DNA from: Pseudooceanicola endophyticus
GTDB lineage: Bacteria > Pseudomonadota > Alphaproteobacteria > Rhodobacterales > Rhodobacteraceae
Direction of reading: 5' to 3'
NCBI RefSeq assembly: GCF_018760365.1
Contig: NZ_JAHIAB010000002.1
Coordinates: forward strand, 62,001 to 126,000
DNA length: 64,000 nucleotides
This document shows positions 26,110 through 34,737 of the stretch, piece by piece (position 1 is the first letter of the stretch; the number at the start of each line of letters is the position of its first letter). The notes under the pieces were generated by a model. That model saw only the letters and a program-made list of their open reading frames with translations. It searched no databases and had not been told where the DNA came from. The translations under genes and the position numbers were made by a program.

Positions 26110-28679
26110 TCCTGAACGGCCCCGAAGCATTCGCCGGATTCGCGGCTCTGGGGCTGGCCATCGTCGGGCTGGTGGTGCTGGCGCGCTCCTATCTGCGTGG
26201 CACTCGCCAGATCAAGACCATGGCGCGCGAACTGCAGGATGCGCAGCGCATCGCGCGGGTCGGCACGGTCCGCTGGGACTTCGTGCGCGACGAGGTGCGC
26301 TGGTCCGACGAATATGCGCGGCTGCTGGGGCTGGAGCCCGGCGGGCGCATGAGCGGCATGGAATTCCAGGGTATGCTGCTGCCCGAATACGAACCCCGCG
26401 TGGTGGAAAGCGAACGCCGGGCGCTTGAGGTTTCGATGCGCACGGGCCGTCCCGAACGGCGCGAGATCATCTACAAGGTACGCTCGCGCGATGGCCGGAT
26501 CATGGAGGTCGAGGCCCTGTCGGAGCTGCTGGCCGACAGCGAGGGCAAGCCGCTGCTGCTGGTCTCCACCGTGCGCGACATCACCGAACAGGCCCGTCAG
26601 CGCCGCGATCTGCGCAAGAGCGAACGCAATCTGGCCGCCGCGCTGCGGGTGGCCCAGCTGGGCTGGTTTCGCCAGGACCTGGGCAGCGGCGACATTTCCT
26701 GGTCGGAAGGGCTTTACACCGCGCTTGGTCGCGAACCCGGCGCCCATGCCGTCGCCGTCGAGGCGCTGGTCCCCGAGGAGGACCTGACCGAGCTGCGCGC
26801 CGACATGATCTCTCTCTACGAGCCGCGCGATCCGAACGGGCGGCGCTCCAAGGTTCTGGACACCCGCCTGCGCCGCGCCGATGGCTCTCTGATGAACGCC
26901 CGCATCGCCTTCGAGGCCAGCTACGATGCCACCGGCAAGGTCGACGTGCTGTCCGGCGTGATCCGCGACATCACCGAGGATGTCACCCGCGAGGCCGAGC
27001 TGCGCGAAGCCGTCTCGGAGGCCGAAAACGCCAACAAGGCGAAAAGCGAATTCCTGGCTGTGATCAGCCACGAGCTGCGCACGCCGATGAATGGCGTGCT
27101 GGGGATGCTGGGCGCGCTGGAGGAGACCGAGCTGGACACCGAGCAGCGCGAGCAGCTGCATGTGGCGCGGACCTCGGCGAATTCGCTTCTGGTGATCCTC
27201 AACGACATTCTGGATGCCGCCAAGATCGAGGCCGGGCGCCTGGAATTCGAGGAAGAGCCGTTTGAGCTGAACGCGCTGATCCGCTCGGTCATTCATCTCT
27301 ACCAGCAGAAGGCCCAGGAAACGGGGGTACGTCTGGACAGCCGGATCGACGCCGGCATCCCGCCCTGGGTCAGCTCGGATTCCGGGCGCATCCGGCAGGT
27401 CCTGTCGAACCTGGTCAGCAATGCGCTGAAATTCACCGAACACGGCAGCGTCATGCTGGAAGTCCACTCGATCGAGCCGCAGGACGGAGAGGAACTGCGC
27501 CTGCGCTTCTGTGTCGTCGATACCGGCACCGGCATCCCGAAAGAGCATCAGGACAAGGTCTTCGGCAAGTTCGAACAGCTGGGGGCCTCTTATTCCAAGC
27601 GCTTCGCCGGCACCGGTCTTGGCCTGGCGATCAGCCAGTCCCTGGCCGAGCTGATGGGCGGCGAGATGGGCTTTGAAAGCACCGAGGGGGAGGGGTCCTC
27701 GTTCTGGATGGACGTTCCCGTCGGCCTGTCGGAGAACCTGACCAAGGAGCAGCCCGGCAAGGACGACAAGGTGCGTCTGCCGAAGATGCGCATTCTGGTG
27801 GCCGAGGACAATTCCACCAACCAGATCGTCGCGCGTTCCATGCTGGAGCGCTTCGGCCAGACGCCGGACCTGGTGATCGACGGTGCCGAGGCGGTCGAGG
27901 CGGTGAAGAAGTTCGACTACGACATGATCCTGATGGATGTGTCGATGCCGAACATGGACGGCACCACCGCGACCCGGCTGATCCGCGAGATGGGCGGGGA
28001 CGAGGCCAATATCCCGATCATCGCGCTGACCGCCCATGTGGGCGCCGACAAGCAGGCCTTCTACCGCAACGCCGGTTTCAACGAGGTGCTGACCAAGCCG
28101 CTGCTGCGTCCGCAGCTGGCGCAGGTGCTGGAGCGCTGGAAGGGCTATGCCCTGAGCCGCGCCGCCGCGGAGGAGGGCGGGACGCTGCCCGAGGCCGCCA
28201 TCCCGGCCCCGGCGCCCGTGGCCGCGCCGGAGCCTGTGCGCGCCCCCGCGCCGACGCCCGAAGGGGCCAAGCGGGAATGTTTCGTCGAGTCCGAGGCGCT
28301 GAAGGCGCGGATCACCGAGATGCGCGAGGAATTCGGCGATACCATCGTGCCGACAATGCTCAATGCCGCGCTTTCGGATCTGGACCGCCACCTGGGCGCC
28401 TTCTCCCGGGCGATGGAAAGCGACCCGGCGGATGTCGAGGCCGAGACCTGGCGCCGTGCCTTCCATTCCGTCGTCGGCATTGCCGGCACGCTGGGCTGCA
28501 CCGGGCTGTCGGCCCGCAGCCGGGCCCTGGAACAGATGGGGGATGCCTGGGGACAGGCCCCCGAGGAGGTGCGCCGCCTGCACAAGGACCTGGGCCTGAT
28601 GCGGGACCAGGTGGTGATCCTGATGAGCGGTGAAGACGGGGCCGAGGCGCCCCAGAATGCGACAGCATCCGGAGTTTAG
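26106..28679 (+). CDS. PAS hybrid histidine kinase with receiver and HPt domains
   Basis: 857 residues. One membrane helix at about 7-27 with almost nothing outside, then two PAS domains (about 45-160 and 175-300) so sensing is probably internal. DHp box FLAVISHELRTPMNG, ATPase boxes NLVSNALKFT, DTGTGIP, GTGLGLAIS, a receiver (VAEDNSTN, MILMDVSMPNMDG, Lys in LTKPLL), an Ala/Pro linker and a C-terminal HPt with phospho-His in RAFHSVVGIAG. A complete phosphorelay on one chain, whose natural outlet is the receiver of the REC-PP2C phosphatase three genes upstream. Two bases separate it from the DUF3131 gene. Confidence 0.92.
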   Translation: MILNGPEAFAGFAALGLAIVGLVVLARSYLRGTRQIKTMARELQDAQRIARVGTVRWDFVRDEVRWSDEYARLLGLEPGGRMSGMEFQGMLLPEYEPRVVESERRALEVSMRTGRPERREIIYKVRSRDGRIMEVEALSELLADSEGKPLLLVSTVRDITEQARQRRDLRKSERNLAAALRVAQLGWFRQDLGSGDISWSEGLYTALGREPGAHAVAVEALVPEEDLTELRADMISLYEPRDPNGRRSKVLDTRLRRADGSLMNARIAFEASYDATGKVDVLSGVIRDITEDVTREAELREAVSEAENANKAKSEFLAVISHELRTPMNGVLGMLGALEETELDTEQREQLHVARTSANSLLVILNDILDAAKIEAGRLEFEEEPFELNALIRSVIHLYQQKAQETGVRLDSRIDAGIPPWVSSDSGRIRQVLSNLVSNALKFTEHGSVMLEVHSIEPQDGEELRLRFCVVDTGTGIPKEHQDKVFGKFEQLGASYSKRFAGTGLGLAISQSLAELMGGEMGFESTEGEGSSFWMDVPVGLSENLTKEQPGKDDKVRLPKMRILVAEDNSTNQIVARSMLERFGQTPDLVIDGAEAVEAVKKFDYDMILMDVSMPNMDGTTATRLIREMGGDEANIPIIALTAHVGADKQAFYRNAGFNEVLTKPLLRPQLAQVLERWKGYALSRAAAEEGGTLPEAAIPAPAPVAAPEPVRAPAPTPEGAKRECFVESEALKARITEMREEFGDTIVPTMLNAALSDLDRHLGAFSRAMESDPADVEAETWRRAFHSVVGIAGTLGCTGLSARSRALEQMGDAWGQAPEEVRRLHKDLGLMRDQVVILMSGEDGAEAPQNATASGV

Positions 28680-28681
28680 TC

Positions 28682-30373
28682 ATGAGTGAGCGTCAGAAAG
28701 TTTTCGCTGCGGCCGTTGCTGTGCTGGCCGCGATCTCTCCTGCCTACGGACAGGAGGCGGGCGATGCCACGCCCCCCGAGGCCGGCCAGCCCGACATGAG
28801 CCAGCCGGTGCCGCTTCCGGATCTGACCAGCATCGCCCGCGATACCGTGACGGCGCCGATGACGGATCCGAACAACACCGGGTTCTTCGGGCGCCACGGG
28901 CCGCTGACGCCCAAGGAAATGCAGATGGCGAAAACCGCCTGGGGCTATTTCGAGGATGCCTACCAACCCGACACAGGGCTGGTGAATGCCGTGGGCTCCT
29001 ATCCCTCGACGACGCTCTGGGACACCGCCTCCTATATCAGCGGGCTGGTCGCCGCCTACGAGCTGGGGATCATCGACAAGCGCACCTTCGACACCCGCGC
29101 GACCAAGCTGATCTCGACGCTCAGGAACCTCGACCTGTTCCGCGGCGAGGCCCCCAACAAGGTCTACAACACCAAGACCGGGGCCAAGGTGAACTATGCC
29201 AACAAGCCGGGCGAGGTGGGCTTTTCGGTGCTCGACATGGGGCGGATGCTGGTCTGGCTGAAGATCCTCGAACAGCGCTATCCCTACCTGGCGCCCGGGG
29301 TCGACAACATTCCGCTGCGCTGGAGCTTCTGCAACATCGTGCACGAGGACGGGCGGCTGTTCGGCTCCATCGTCGGCTCGGACGGCAAGACCAAATACGT
29401 GCAGGAAGGGCGCCTGGGCTACGAAGAATACGCCGCCAAGGGCTTTGCGCTCTGGGGGTTCAACGTGCAGGGGGCGCTGGATCCGCAGCCGCTGGCCTAT
29501 ACCGACATCTACGGCGTCAAGGTGCCCTATGACGGGCGCGATCCGCGGGTCTACCACAACCAGAACTACGTGCTGACCGAAAGCTACCTGCTGGACGGGC
29601 TGGAGCTGGGCTGGGACCTGCCGGTGACCGACACGATGGGGCCGGGCGTCGCGTCGATGGGCTGGCGGGCCGAGTTCGCGCACCGCATCTTCGAGGTCCA
29701 GCGCCGCCGCTTCGAGGCCACCGGCATCCTGACCGCCCGTTCCGAGCATCAGGTCGATGGCAAGCCCTACTTCGTCTACGATTCGATCTTTGCCGACGGC
29801 TACCCCTGGAACACGCTCGATCCCTCGGGGGTCTACCAGCCGGACCGCGCGGCCATTGCCTCCAAGGCGGCGATCGGGATGTGGGCGCTCTGGGACGTGC
29901 CCTATACCGATCTGCTGATGCAGGCGGTCGGCGATCTCTATGATCCGGGCAAGGGCTTCTACGAGGGGCTTTACGAGAACGGCAACGGCTACATCCCGCT
30001 GCGCACCGCCAACAACAACGGCATCATCCTCGCGGCGCTTCTTTACAAGGTCGAGGGGCCGATCCTTCAGCACCTGAACGACAACACCAAGTGGTGGGAC
30101 ATGGCCTATTCGGATCCCTATTCCGACACCCGGCCCAACAAGTGCCTGCCGCAACCCATGGTGCAGCAGCTGTCGTGCTGCAACTGCTCCAATCTGCCGC
30201 AGCCGGAACCTGCGGTAAAACTGGAAGATTTCGAATACTGTCGTCCCATCGAAACCGATAACGGCATGATTGCCGCCACGGACTGCCACCCCGAGACCTC
30301 CCTGTTCGAGAAACCGCAGCCGCGGATGGTCCTGCCCAGCACCTGCCCGGCGCCCTGGAGCCTGACAAAATGA
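28682..30373 (+). CDS. DUF3131 protein, exported, with cysteine-rich tail
   Basis: 563 residues. A Sec signal peptide ends near SPAYGQ (residue about 23). The DUF3131 domain covers about 75-470 with its hallmark PDTGLVNAVGSYPSTTLWD, then NKVYNTKTGAKVNYANKPG, RLGYEEYAAKGFALWG and NNNGIILAALLYKVEGP. The family is predicted to have an alpha/alpha toroid fold like glycoamylase-type hydrolases; enzymatic activity is unproven. Acidic residues in TLWD and in the EGRLGYEEYA segment are candidate catalysts. The last 75 residues hold seven cysteines, unlike the second DUF3131 protein downstream. Expected in the periplasm, handling the polysaccharide made by the GT2 two genes on. Confidence 0.85.
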   Translation: MSERQKVFAAAVAVLAAISPAYGQEAGDATPPEAGQPDMSQPVPLPDLTSIARDTVTAPMTDPNNTGFFGRHGPLTPKEMQMAKTAWGYFEDAYQPDTGLVNAVGSYPSTTLWDTASYISGLVAAYELGIIDKRTFDTRATKLISTLRNLDLFRGEAPNKVYNTKTGAKVNYANKPGEVGFSVLDMGRMLVWLKILEQRYPYLAPGVDNIPLRWSFCNIVHEDGRLFGSIVGSDGKTKYVQEGRLGYEEYAAKGFALWGFNVQGALDPQPLAYTDIYGVKVPYDGRDPRVYHNQNYVLTESYLLDGLELGWDLPVTDTMGPGVASMGWRAEFAHRIFEVQRRRFEATGILTARSEHQVDGKPYFVYDSIFADGYPWNTLDPSGVYQPDRAAIASKAAIGMWALWDVPYTDLLMQAVGDLYDPGKGFYEGLYENGNGYIPLRTANNNGIILAALLYKVEGPILQHLNDNTKWWDMAYSDPYSDTRPNKCLPQPMVQQLSCCNCSNLPQPEPAVKLEDFEYCRPIETDNGMIAATDCHPETSLFEKPQPRMVLPSTCPAPWSLTK

Positions 30374-31530
30374 ACGCGAAGCAGAAGCCTCGTCTGGTCT
30401 GGTTCGATGCCAACCGCGTCTGTGCGGCCTTCGGCGTCATCCTGATCCACGCGACCACCAACTTCTCCGGCCAGCCCTTCACCCAGGCCAATCCGGACGA
30501 ACGCGTGGTGCCGGTGCTTCTGCGCTCCATCGGGGATTTCTCGGGCTCCGAGATGTTCTTCTTCTTCTCGCTGTTCCTGATGGCGATGCGGGTCGACCGC
30601 CGCCGTCCGACCTACCGAGAGGCCATCCTGACCCAGGCGGAGCGGCTGCTGATCCCCTTCGCCTTCTGGACGGTGTTCTATGCCTTCTTCCGGCTGCTGA
30701 AGGCCGAGGCGTTCAATTACGCGCCACAGTACTGGGACCGCCTGACCGAGCTGAAGACCTGGTTCTCCTACTTCCTGCTGGGCCAGTCGCAGTACCACAT
30801 GCACTTCATCCCGACGCTGTTCATCATCTTCCTGTTCTACCCGGTGATGCGTCTGGCGATGCGCTATCCGCTGCTGGGGGTGTCGCTGTTCGTGACGCTC
30901 TCGATCATGAACCAGACCCAGGCCTATTTCTATTCCTTCCAGATGGACCCGCTGCTGCGCGCCTATCTGGTGCGGATCGTGAAGATCTTCGGCTATGTGG
31001 GCTACGGGATGGCGGCCTTCGCGCTTTACCAGCTCTGGAAAGAGGGGATCCCGCGCGGCGAGGCCAAGCTGATCCGCCGCGGTGCCATCTTCTTTGCCGC
31101 CATGGCCTATATCGCCGTGCTGCCCTATTACGGCAAGTCGGTCGCCACGGGCCTCTGGGCGGTGCGCGAGGATTGGAACCTCTACGGCAAGCTGCTGATG
31201 CCGCTCTTCATGTTCTGCATCTTCATGGGGGGGCAGTACCGGGACTGGTCGCCGGCCTGGTCCAAGACCGCGAAGTACACCTTCGGGATCTATCTGGTGC
31301 ACCCGATCCTGATCGACCTTTACGACATCTTCATCTATTCCACCGGGCTTTACGCGCACATGCGCCCGACCGCGACCGTGGTGTTCCGGATCGCCTTCGC
31401 AATGCCCGGTGCCTATTACCTGACCAAGCTGATCGGCAGCCTGCCGCTGCTGGCCTGGACCGTGGGTCTGGGGGAAACGCCCTGGAAGGTGCGCCGTCAG
31501 ACGCTTGCCGCCGCCGCCAGCAAGAAATGA
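30370..31530 (+). CDS. Acyltransferase family 3 (OpgC-like) membrane protein
   Basis: 386 residues with about ten membrane helices. The first helix carries VWFDANRVCAAFGVILIHATTN, where the His is the conserved catalytic residue of acyltransferase-3 proteins. The set SEMFFFFSLFLMAMR, then ERLLIPFAFWTVFY and FGIYLVHPILIDLYD are also family-like. Relatives O-acylate sugars across the inner membrane (OpgC adds succinyl groups to periplasmic glucans in related bacteria). Here it should decorate the product of the adjacent GT2. Start overlaps the DUF3131 stop (ATGA). Confidence 0.9.
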   Translation: MNAKQKPRLVWFDANRVCAAFGVILIHATTNFSGQPFTQANPDERVVPVLLRSIGDFSGSEMFFFFSLFLMAMRVDRRRPTYREAILTQAERLLIPFAFWTVFYAFFRLLKAEAFNYAPQYWDRLTELKTWFSYFLLGQSQYHMHFIPTLFIIFLFYPVMRLAMRYPLLGVSLFVTLSIMNQTQAYFYSFQMDPLLRAYLVRIVKIFGYVGYGMAAFALYQLWKEGIPRGEAKLIRRGAIFFAAMAYIAVLPYYGKSVATGLWAVREDWNLYGKLLMPLFMFCIFMGGQYRDWSPAWSKTAKYTFGIYLVHPILIDLYDIFIYSTGLYAHMRPTATVVFRIAFAMPGAYYLTKLIGSLPLLAWTVGLGETPWKVRRQTLAAAASKK

Positions 31531-31543
31531 CCGGAGCAGCCTG

Positions 31544-33373
31544 ATGGACGACTATTTCCGCGCCTTCGAGGACCGCCGCCCGCCGGAGCCCTTGCCCTAC
31601 AATCCCTGGCGCGAGGCGCTGTGGCAGTTCTGTGCCGTCATCGCGCTTGTGGTGGGGGCCTGGTACATCGACTGGCGCTGGACCAGCTCGCTCAACTACG
31701 ATGCGCTGTGGTTCGCCATCCCGCTGGCCCTTGCGGAGACCTGTGCCTACATCGGCCTGATCCTCTTCGTCTACAACCTCTGGCGCGACCAGCCGGTGGT
31801 GATCCCCGAGGCGCCGGTGAAGATCAGCGACGTGGACAGCCGCGCCCCCGATCCCGACCGGCCCATCGCCGTGGACGTGATGTTCGCCACCTACAACGAG
31901 GACCCCGAGCTGGTGCGCCTGGGCATCCATGATGCCAGGGCGATGGAGTATCCCCATCCCATCGACATCCGCATCCATGTCCTTGATGACGGGCGCCGCC
32001 CCGAGATGCGCCGCGTCGCCCAGGAAGAGGGCGTGGGCTACATCACCCGCACCACCAACGAGGGGTTCAAGGCCGGCAACCTGCGCAACGCGATGGAGCA
32101 GACCCACGGCGATTTCATCGTCATCTGCGATGCCGATACCCGGGTCTTCCCGACGCTGCTGGCCCGCACCATGGGCTATTTCCGCGATCAGAAGATGGCC
32201 TGGGTGCAGACGCCGCAATGGTTCTACGACCTGCCCGAGGGCGAGACGCTGACCGAGCGGCTGTCGCGCAGTCTGGGCGGGGCAGGGCGGATCACCGGCC
32301 GCCTGATCGAGGGCGTGGCCGGAGAGATCCGCATCGGTGCCGACCCCTTCGTCAACGAACCCAAGATGTTCTACGACGTGATCCTGCGCCGCCGGAACCG
32401 CGCCAATGCGGCCTTCTGCTGCGGCGCGGCCTCGATCCACCGCCGCGAGGCGGTGATGGAGGCGGCCCTGCGCGCCTTCGGCGATGCGGTCGAAAAGCGC
32501 GTCATCGCCGCCGAGGAGGAGATCACCCTGGAAAGCCGGGAGACCAAGGTCTCGCCCGAGCTGCTGGAGGCGATCCGCACCGAGGCGGTCAGCGAGGTCG
32601 TCCTGACCCCCTACCGCTTCCACGTCTCCGAGGACATCTACACCTCGATCGTGCTGCATTCCGACCGGGAGCGCGGCTGGAAGTCCTACCAGCACCCCTA
32701 CGTCGAATCCAAGATGCTCTCGCCGCAGGACATGCTGACCTGGACCATCCAGCGCTTCAAGTATGCCGGCGGCAGCCTCGACATCATGTTCAACGACAAT
32801 GCGCTGTTCCGCCCGGGGATGACGCTGCGCCAGCGCATGATGTACGCCGCGACCTTCTATTCCTACCTCGGGCCGCTCTGGAACGTGATCTTCCTGTTCT
32901 CGCCGGCCTTCTACCTGTTCACCGGGCTGGCGCCGGTCTCGGCCTATTCGAACGAGTTCTTCGTCCACATCATTCCGTTCCTCTTCATGCTGGAGCTGGC
33001 GATGATGATCGGCACCTGGGGGGTCGCGGGCTATACCGCCAAGGCCAGCTACCTGTCCTTCTTCCCGCTCGGGCTGAAGGCGATCTGGACCGTGGTGAAG
33101 GGAGAGAAGATTTCCTTCGTGGTGACCCCCAAGGCGCGCAACGCGCAGAACCACCTGGGGCTGGTGAAGCCGCAGCTGGCGGTGCTGGTGCTGACCGCGC
33201 TTGGCGTGATCTACGGTTTCACCGCGCTGACGGTGGGCGGAACCTCCCATACCGTGACCGGCGTGGTGACCAATGCGCTCTGGGGGCTGAACAACTGCGT
33301 CGCCATGGCCGGCATGATCCGCGCCGCCACCTGGCAACCCCCGCAATCCTCCGAAGAAGGTGACAGCCAATGA
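31544..33373 (+). CDS. Cellulose-synthase-like family 2 glycosyltransferase
   Basis: 609 residues. Two helices near 25-75, a GT2 catalytic domain (about 105-400) and four to five C-terminal helices: the layout of processive beta-glucan synthases. Catalytic landmarks are HVLDDGRRPEM, CDADTRV (DxD), and HVSEDIYTS, the TED-type base. The usual QxxRW acceptor motif reads QRFKY (in TWTIQRFKYAGGS). About 55 extra residues separate the CGAAS motif and SED. KISFVVTPK near 530 is typical of the BcsA family, but the protein ends in the membrane without a PilZ domain, so direct cyclic-di-GMP control is not apparent. ATG 31544 has GGAG ahead. Product unknown, probably a beta-glucan. Confidence 0.9.
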   Translation: MDDYFRAFEDRRPPEPLPYNPWREALWQFCAVIALVVGAWYIDWRWTSSLNYDALWFAIPLALAETCAYIGLILFVYNLWRDQPVVIPEAPVKISDVDSRAPDPDRPIAVDVMFATYNEDPELVRLGIHDARAMEYPHPIDIRIHVLDDGRRPEMRRVAQEEGVGYITRTTNEGFKAGNLRNAMEQTHGDFIVICDADTRVFPTLLARTMGYFRDQKMAWVQTPQWFYDLPEGETLTERLSRSLGGAGRITGRLIEGVAGEIRIGADPFVNEPKMFYDVILRRRNRANAAFCCGAASIHRREAVMEAALRAFGDAVEKRVIAAEEEITLESRETKVSPELLEAIRTEAVSEVVLTPYRFHVSEDIYTSIVLHSDRERGWKSYQHPYVESKMLSPQDMLTWTIQRFKYAGGSLDIMFNDNALFRPGMTLRQRMMYAATFYSYLGPLWNVIFLFSPAFYLFTGLAPVSAYSNEFFVHIIPFLFMLELAMMIGTWGVAGYTAKASYLSFFPLGLKAIWTVVKGEKISFVVTPKARNAQNHLGLVKPQLAVLVLTALGVIYGFTALTVGGTSHTVTGVVTNALWGLNNCVAMAGMIRAATWQPPQSSEEGDSQ

Positions 33374-34737
33374 GCTTCCGGACCAACCTCGTGCGTGCGC
33401 GGGGACATATCGTCTTCCTCGTGGCACTCGTTCTGGGTCTCTGCCTTGTGCTCTGGCTGGAAAGGCTTGGTCAGATGCCTGTTGCGGACACCACCGCGGA
33501 CGAGCAACAGATCCAGATCGCCCCGAATGCCGAATGGGAACAGGACCTGATGGCCACTTTCGAAAACGTCGATCCGCTGCCGCTGGATATCCGCGGCCTG
33601 AGCAGCGTGAAGGATCTCGACGATGCCAAGATCGCCTGGAAGTACTTCCAGAACAACACCGACCCGGTGACCGGGCTGGTCAATTCGGCCAACAACTATC
33701 CCTCTACCACCATGTGGGAGACCGGCTCCTACCTGATCGCGGTGCTGGCGGCCGAACGGCTGGGCCTGATCGACGCCAGCGAGGCCGAGAGCCGGATCGG
33801 CAAGGTGCTGGACAGCCTCAAGAAGATCCGCCTGTTCGACGACATGCTGCCGAACAAGGCCTACAACACCCGCACGCTTGAACTGGTGGACTACACCAAC
33901 AAGCCCTCCGCCAAGGGGCTCGGGTGGTCCGCGCTCGACATTGCGCGCATCATCGCCTCCTTCGGGCTGGTGGAGCGCAACCACCCCGACCTGGCCCCCA
34001 AGGTCGAGGACGTGATGGACGGCTGGAAACTGAGCGAGATGGTCAAGGACGGAGAGCTCTGGGGCGCCAACGTGCGCGAGGGCAAGACCGTCGAGAACCA
34101 GGAGGGCCGCGTCGGCTACGAGCAATACGCCGCCAAGGCTATGATGCTGTTCGGCTACGACATGTACCGGGCCTACGAGGTGCGCGACAACCTGATGATC
34201 AAGGAAGTCGACGGAGAGCCGATCCCGGTGGACAGCCGGATGCACCGCGGCGTGACGCCTGCCTTCGTGGTCAGCGAACCCTATCTGTTCGACGGGCTGG
34301 AATTCGGTTTCGACGCGCGGTCGCAACGCTTCGCCACGGCGGTCTACAAGGCCCAGGAGGCGCGCTACGAACGCACCGGCCAGCTGACGGCGGTGACCGA
34401 AAGCCATCTGAACGTGGCGCCCTACTTCGCCTATGCGACGGTCTGGGGCGGCGGTGCCCCCTGGGCGGTGCTGTCCTTTGCCGGCGACCGGATGGACAGC
34501 AAGCGCACGCTGGCGACCAAGGCCGCCTATGCCTGGAACGCGCTTTTCGGCACCGATTACACCCGCAAGCTGGTGGCCGGCGTCGCCTCGACCGCCGATC
34601 CCGAGAAGGGCTTTGCCGAGGGCATCTACGAGACCGACGGCACGCTCAACACCTCGATCACGGCGAACACCAACTCGGTCGTGCTCTCCTCGCTGGCGTT
34701 CAAGCTGGACGGGCCGCTGATGCGGGCGGTCAAGTGA
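33370..34737 (+). CDS. DUF3131 protein, membrane-anchored
   Basis: 455 residues. A single N-terminal helix (HIVFLVALVLGLCLVLWLE, about 13-32) lacks an obvious cleavage site, so the protein should stay anchored with its DUF3131 domain (about 80-450) in the periplasm. It is a clear paralogue of the first DUF3131 protein: PVTGLVNSANNYPSTTMWE, NKAYNTRTLELVDYTNKPS, RVGYEQYAAKAMMLFG, and a shared end NTNSVVLSSLAFKLDGP. It has WET where the other has WDT and no cysteine tail. It overlaps the GT2 stop by four bases, so it is probably a direct partner of the synthase. Confidence 0.87.
   Translation: MSFRTNLVRARGHIVFLVALVLGLCLVLWLERLGQMPVADTTADEQQIQIAPNAEWEQDLMATFENVDPLPLDIRGLSSVKDLDDAKIAWKYFQNNTDPVTGLVNSANNYPSTTMWETGSYLIAVLAAERLGLIDASEAESRIGKVLDSLKKIRLFDDMLPNKAYNTRTLELVDYTNKPSAKGLGWSALDIARIIASFGLVERNHPDLAPKVEDVMDGWKLSEMVKDGELWGANVREGKTVENQEGRVGYEQYAAKAMMLFGYDMYRAYEVRDNLMIKEVDGEPIPVDSRMHRGVTPAFVVSEPYLFDGLEFGFDARSQRFATAVYKAQEARYERTGQLTAVTESHLNVAPYFAYATVWGGGAPWAVLSFAGDRMDSKRTLATKAAYAWNALFGTDYTRKLVAGVASTADPEKGFAEGIYETDGTLNTSITANTNSVVLSSLAFKLDGPLMRAVK

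Noticed and set aside
25638..28583. 981-codon minus-strand frame opposite the RsbW/hybrid kinase genes
   Set aside because: Third-position GC makes such frames common here; no motif, and the plus-strand genes have clear domains and overlaps.
33924..34733. Upstream extension of the PG-binding-like protein
   Set aside because: It overlaps the DUF3131 gene out of frame with Arg/Gly-rich sequence; the real start is the GTG at 34734 followed by a signal peptide.
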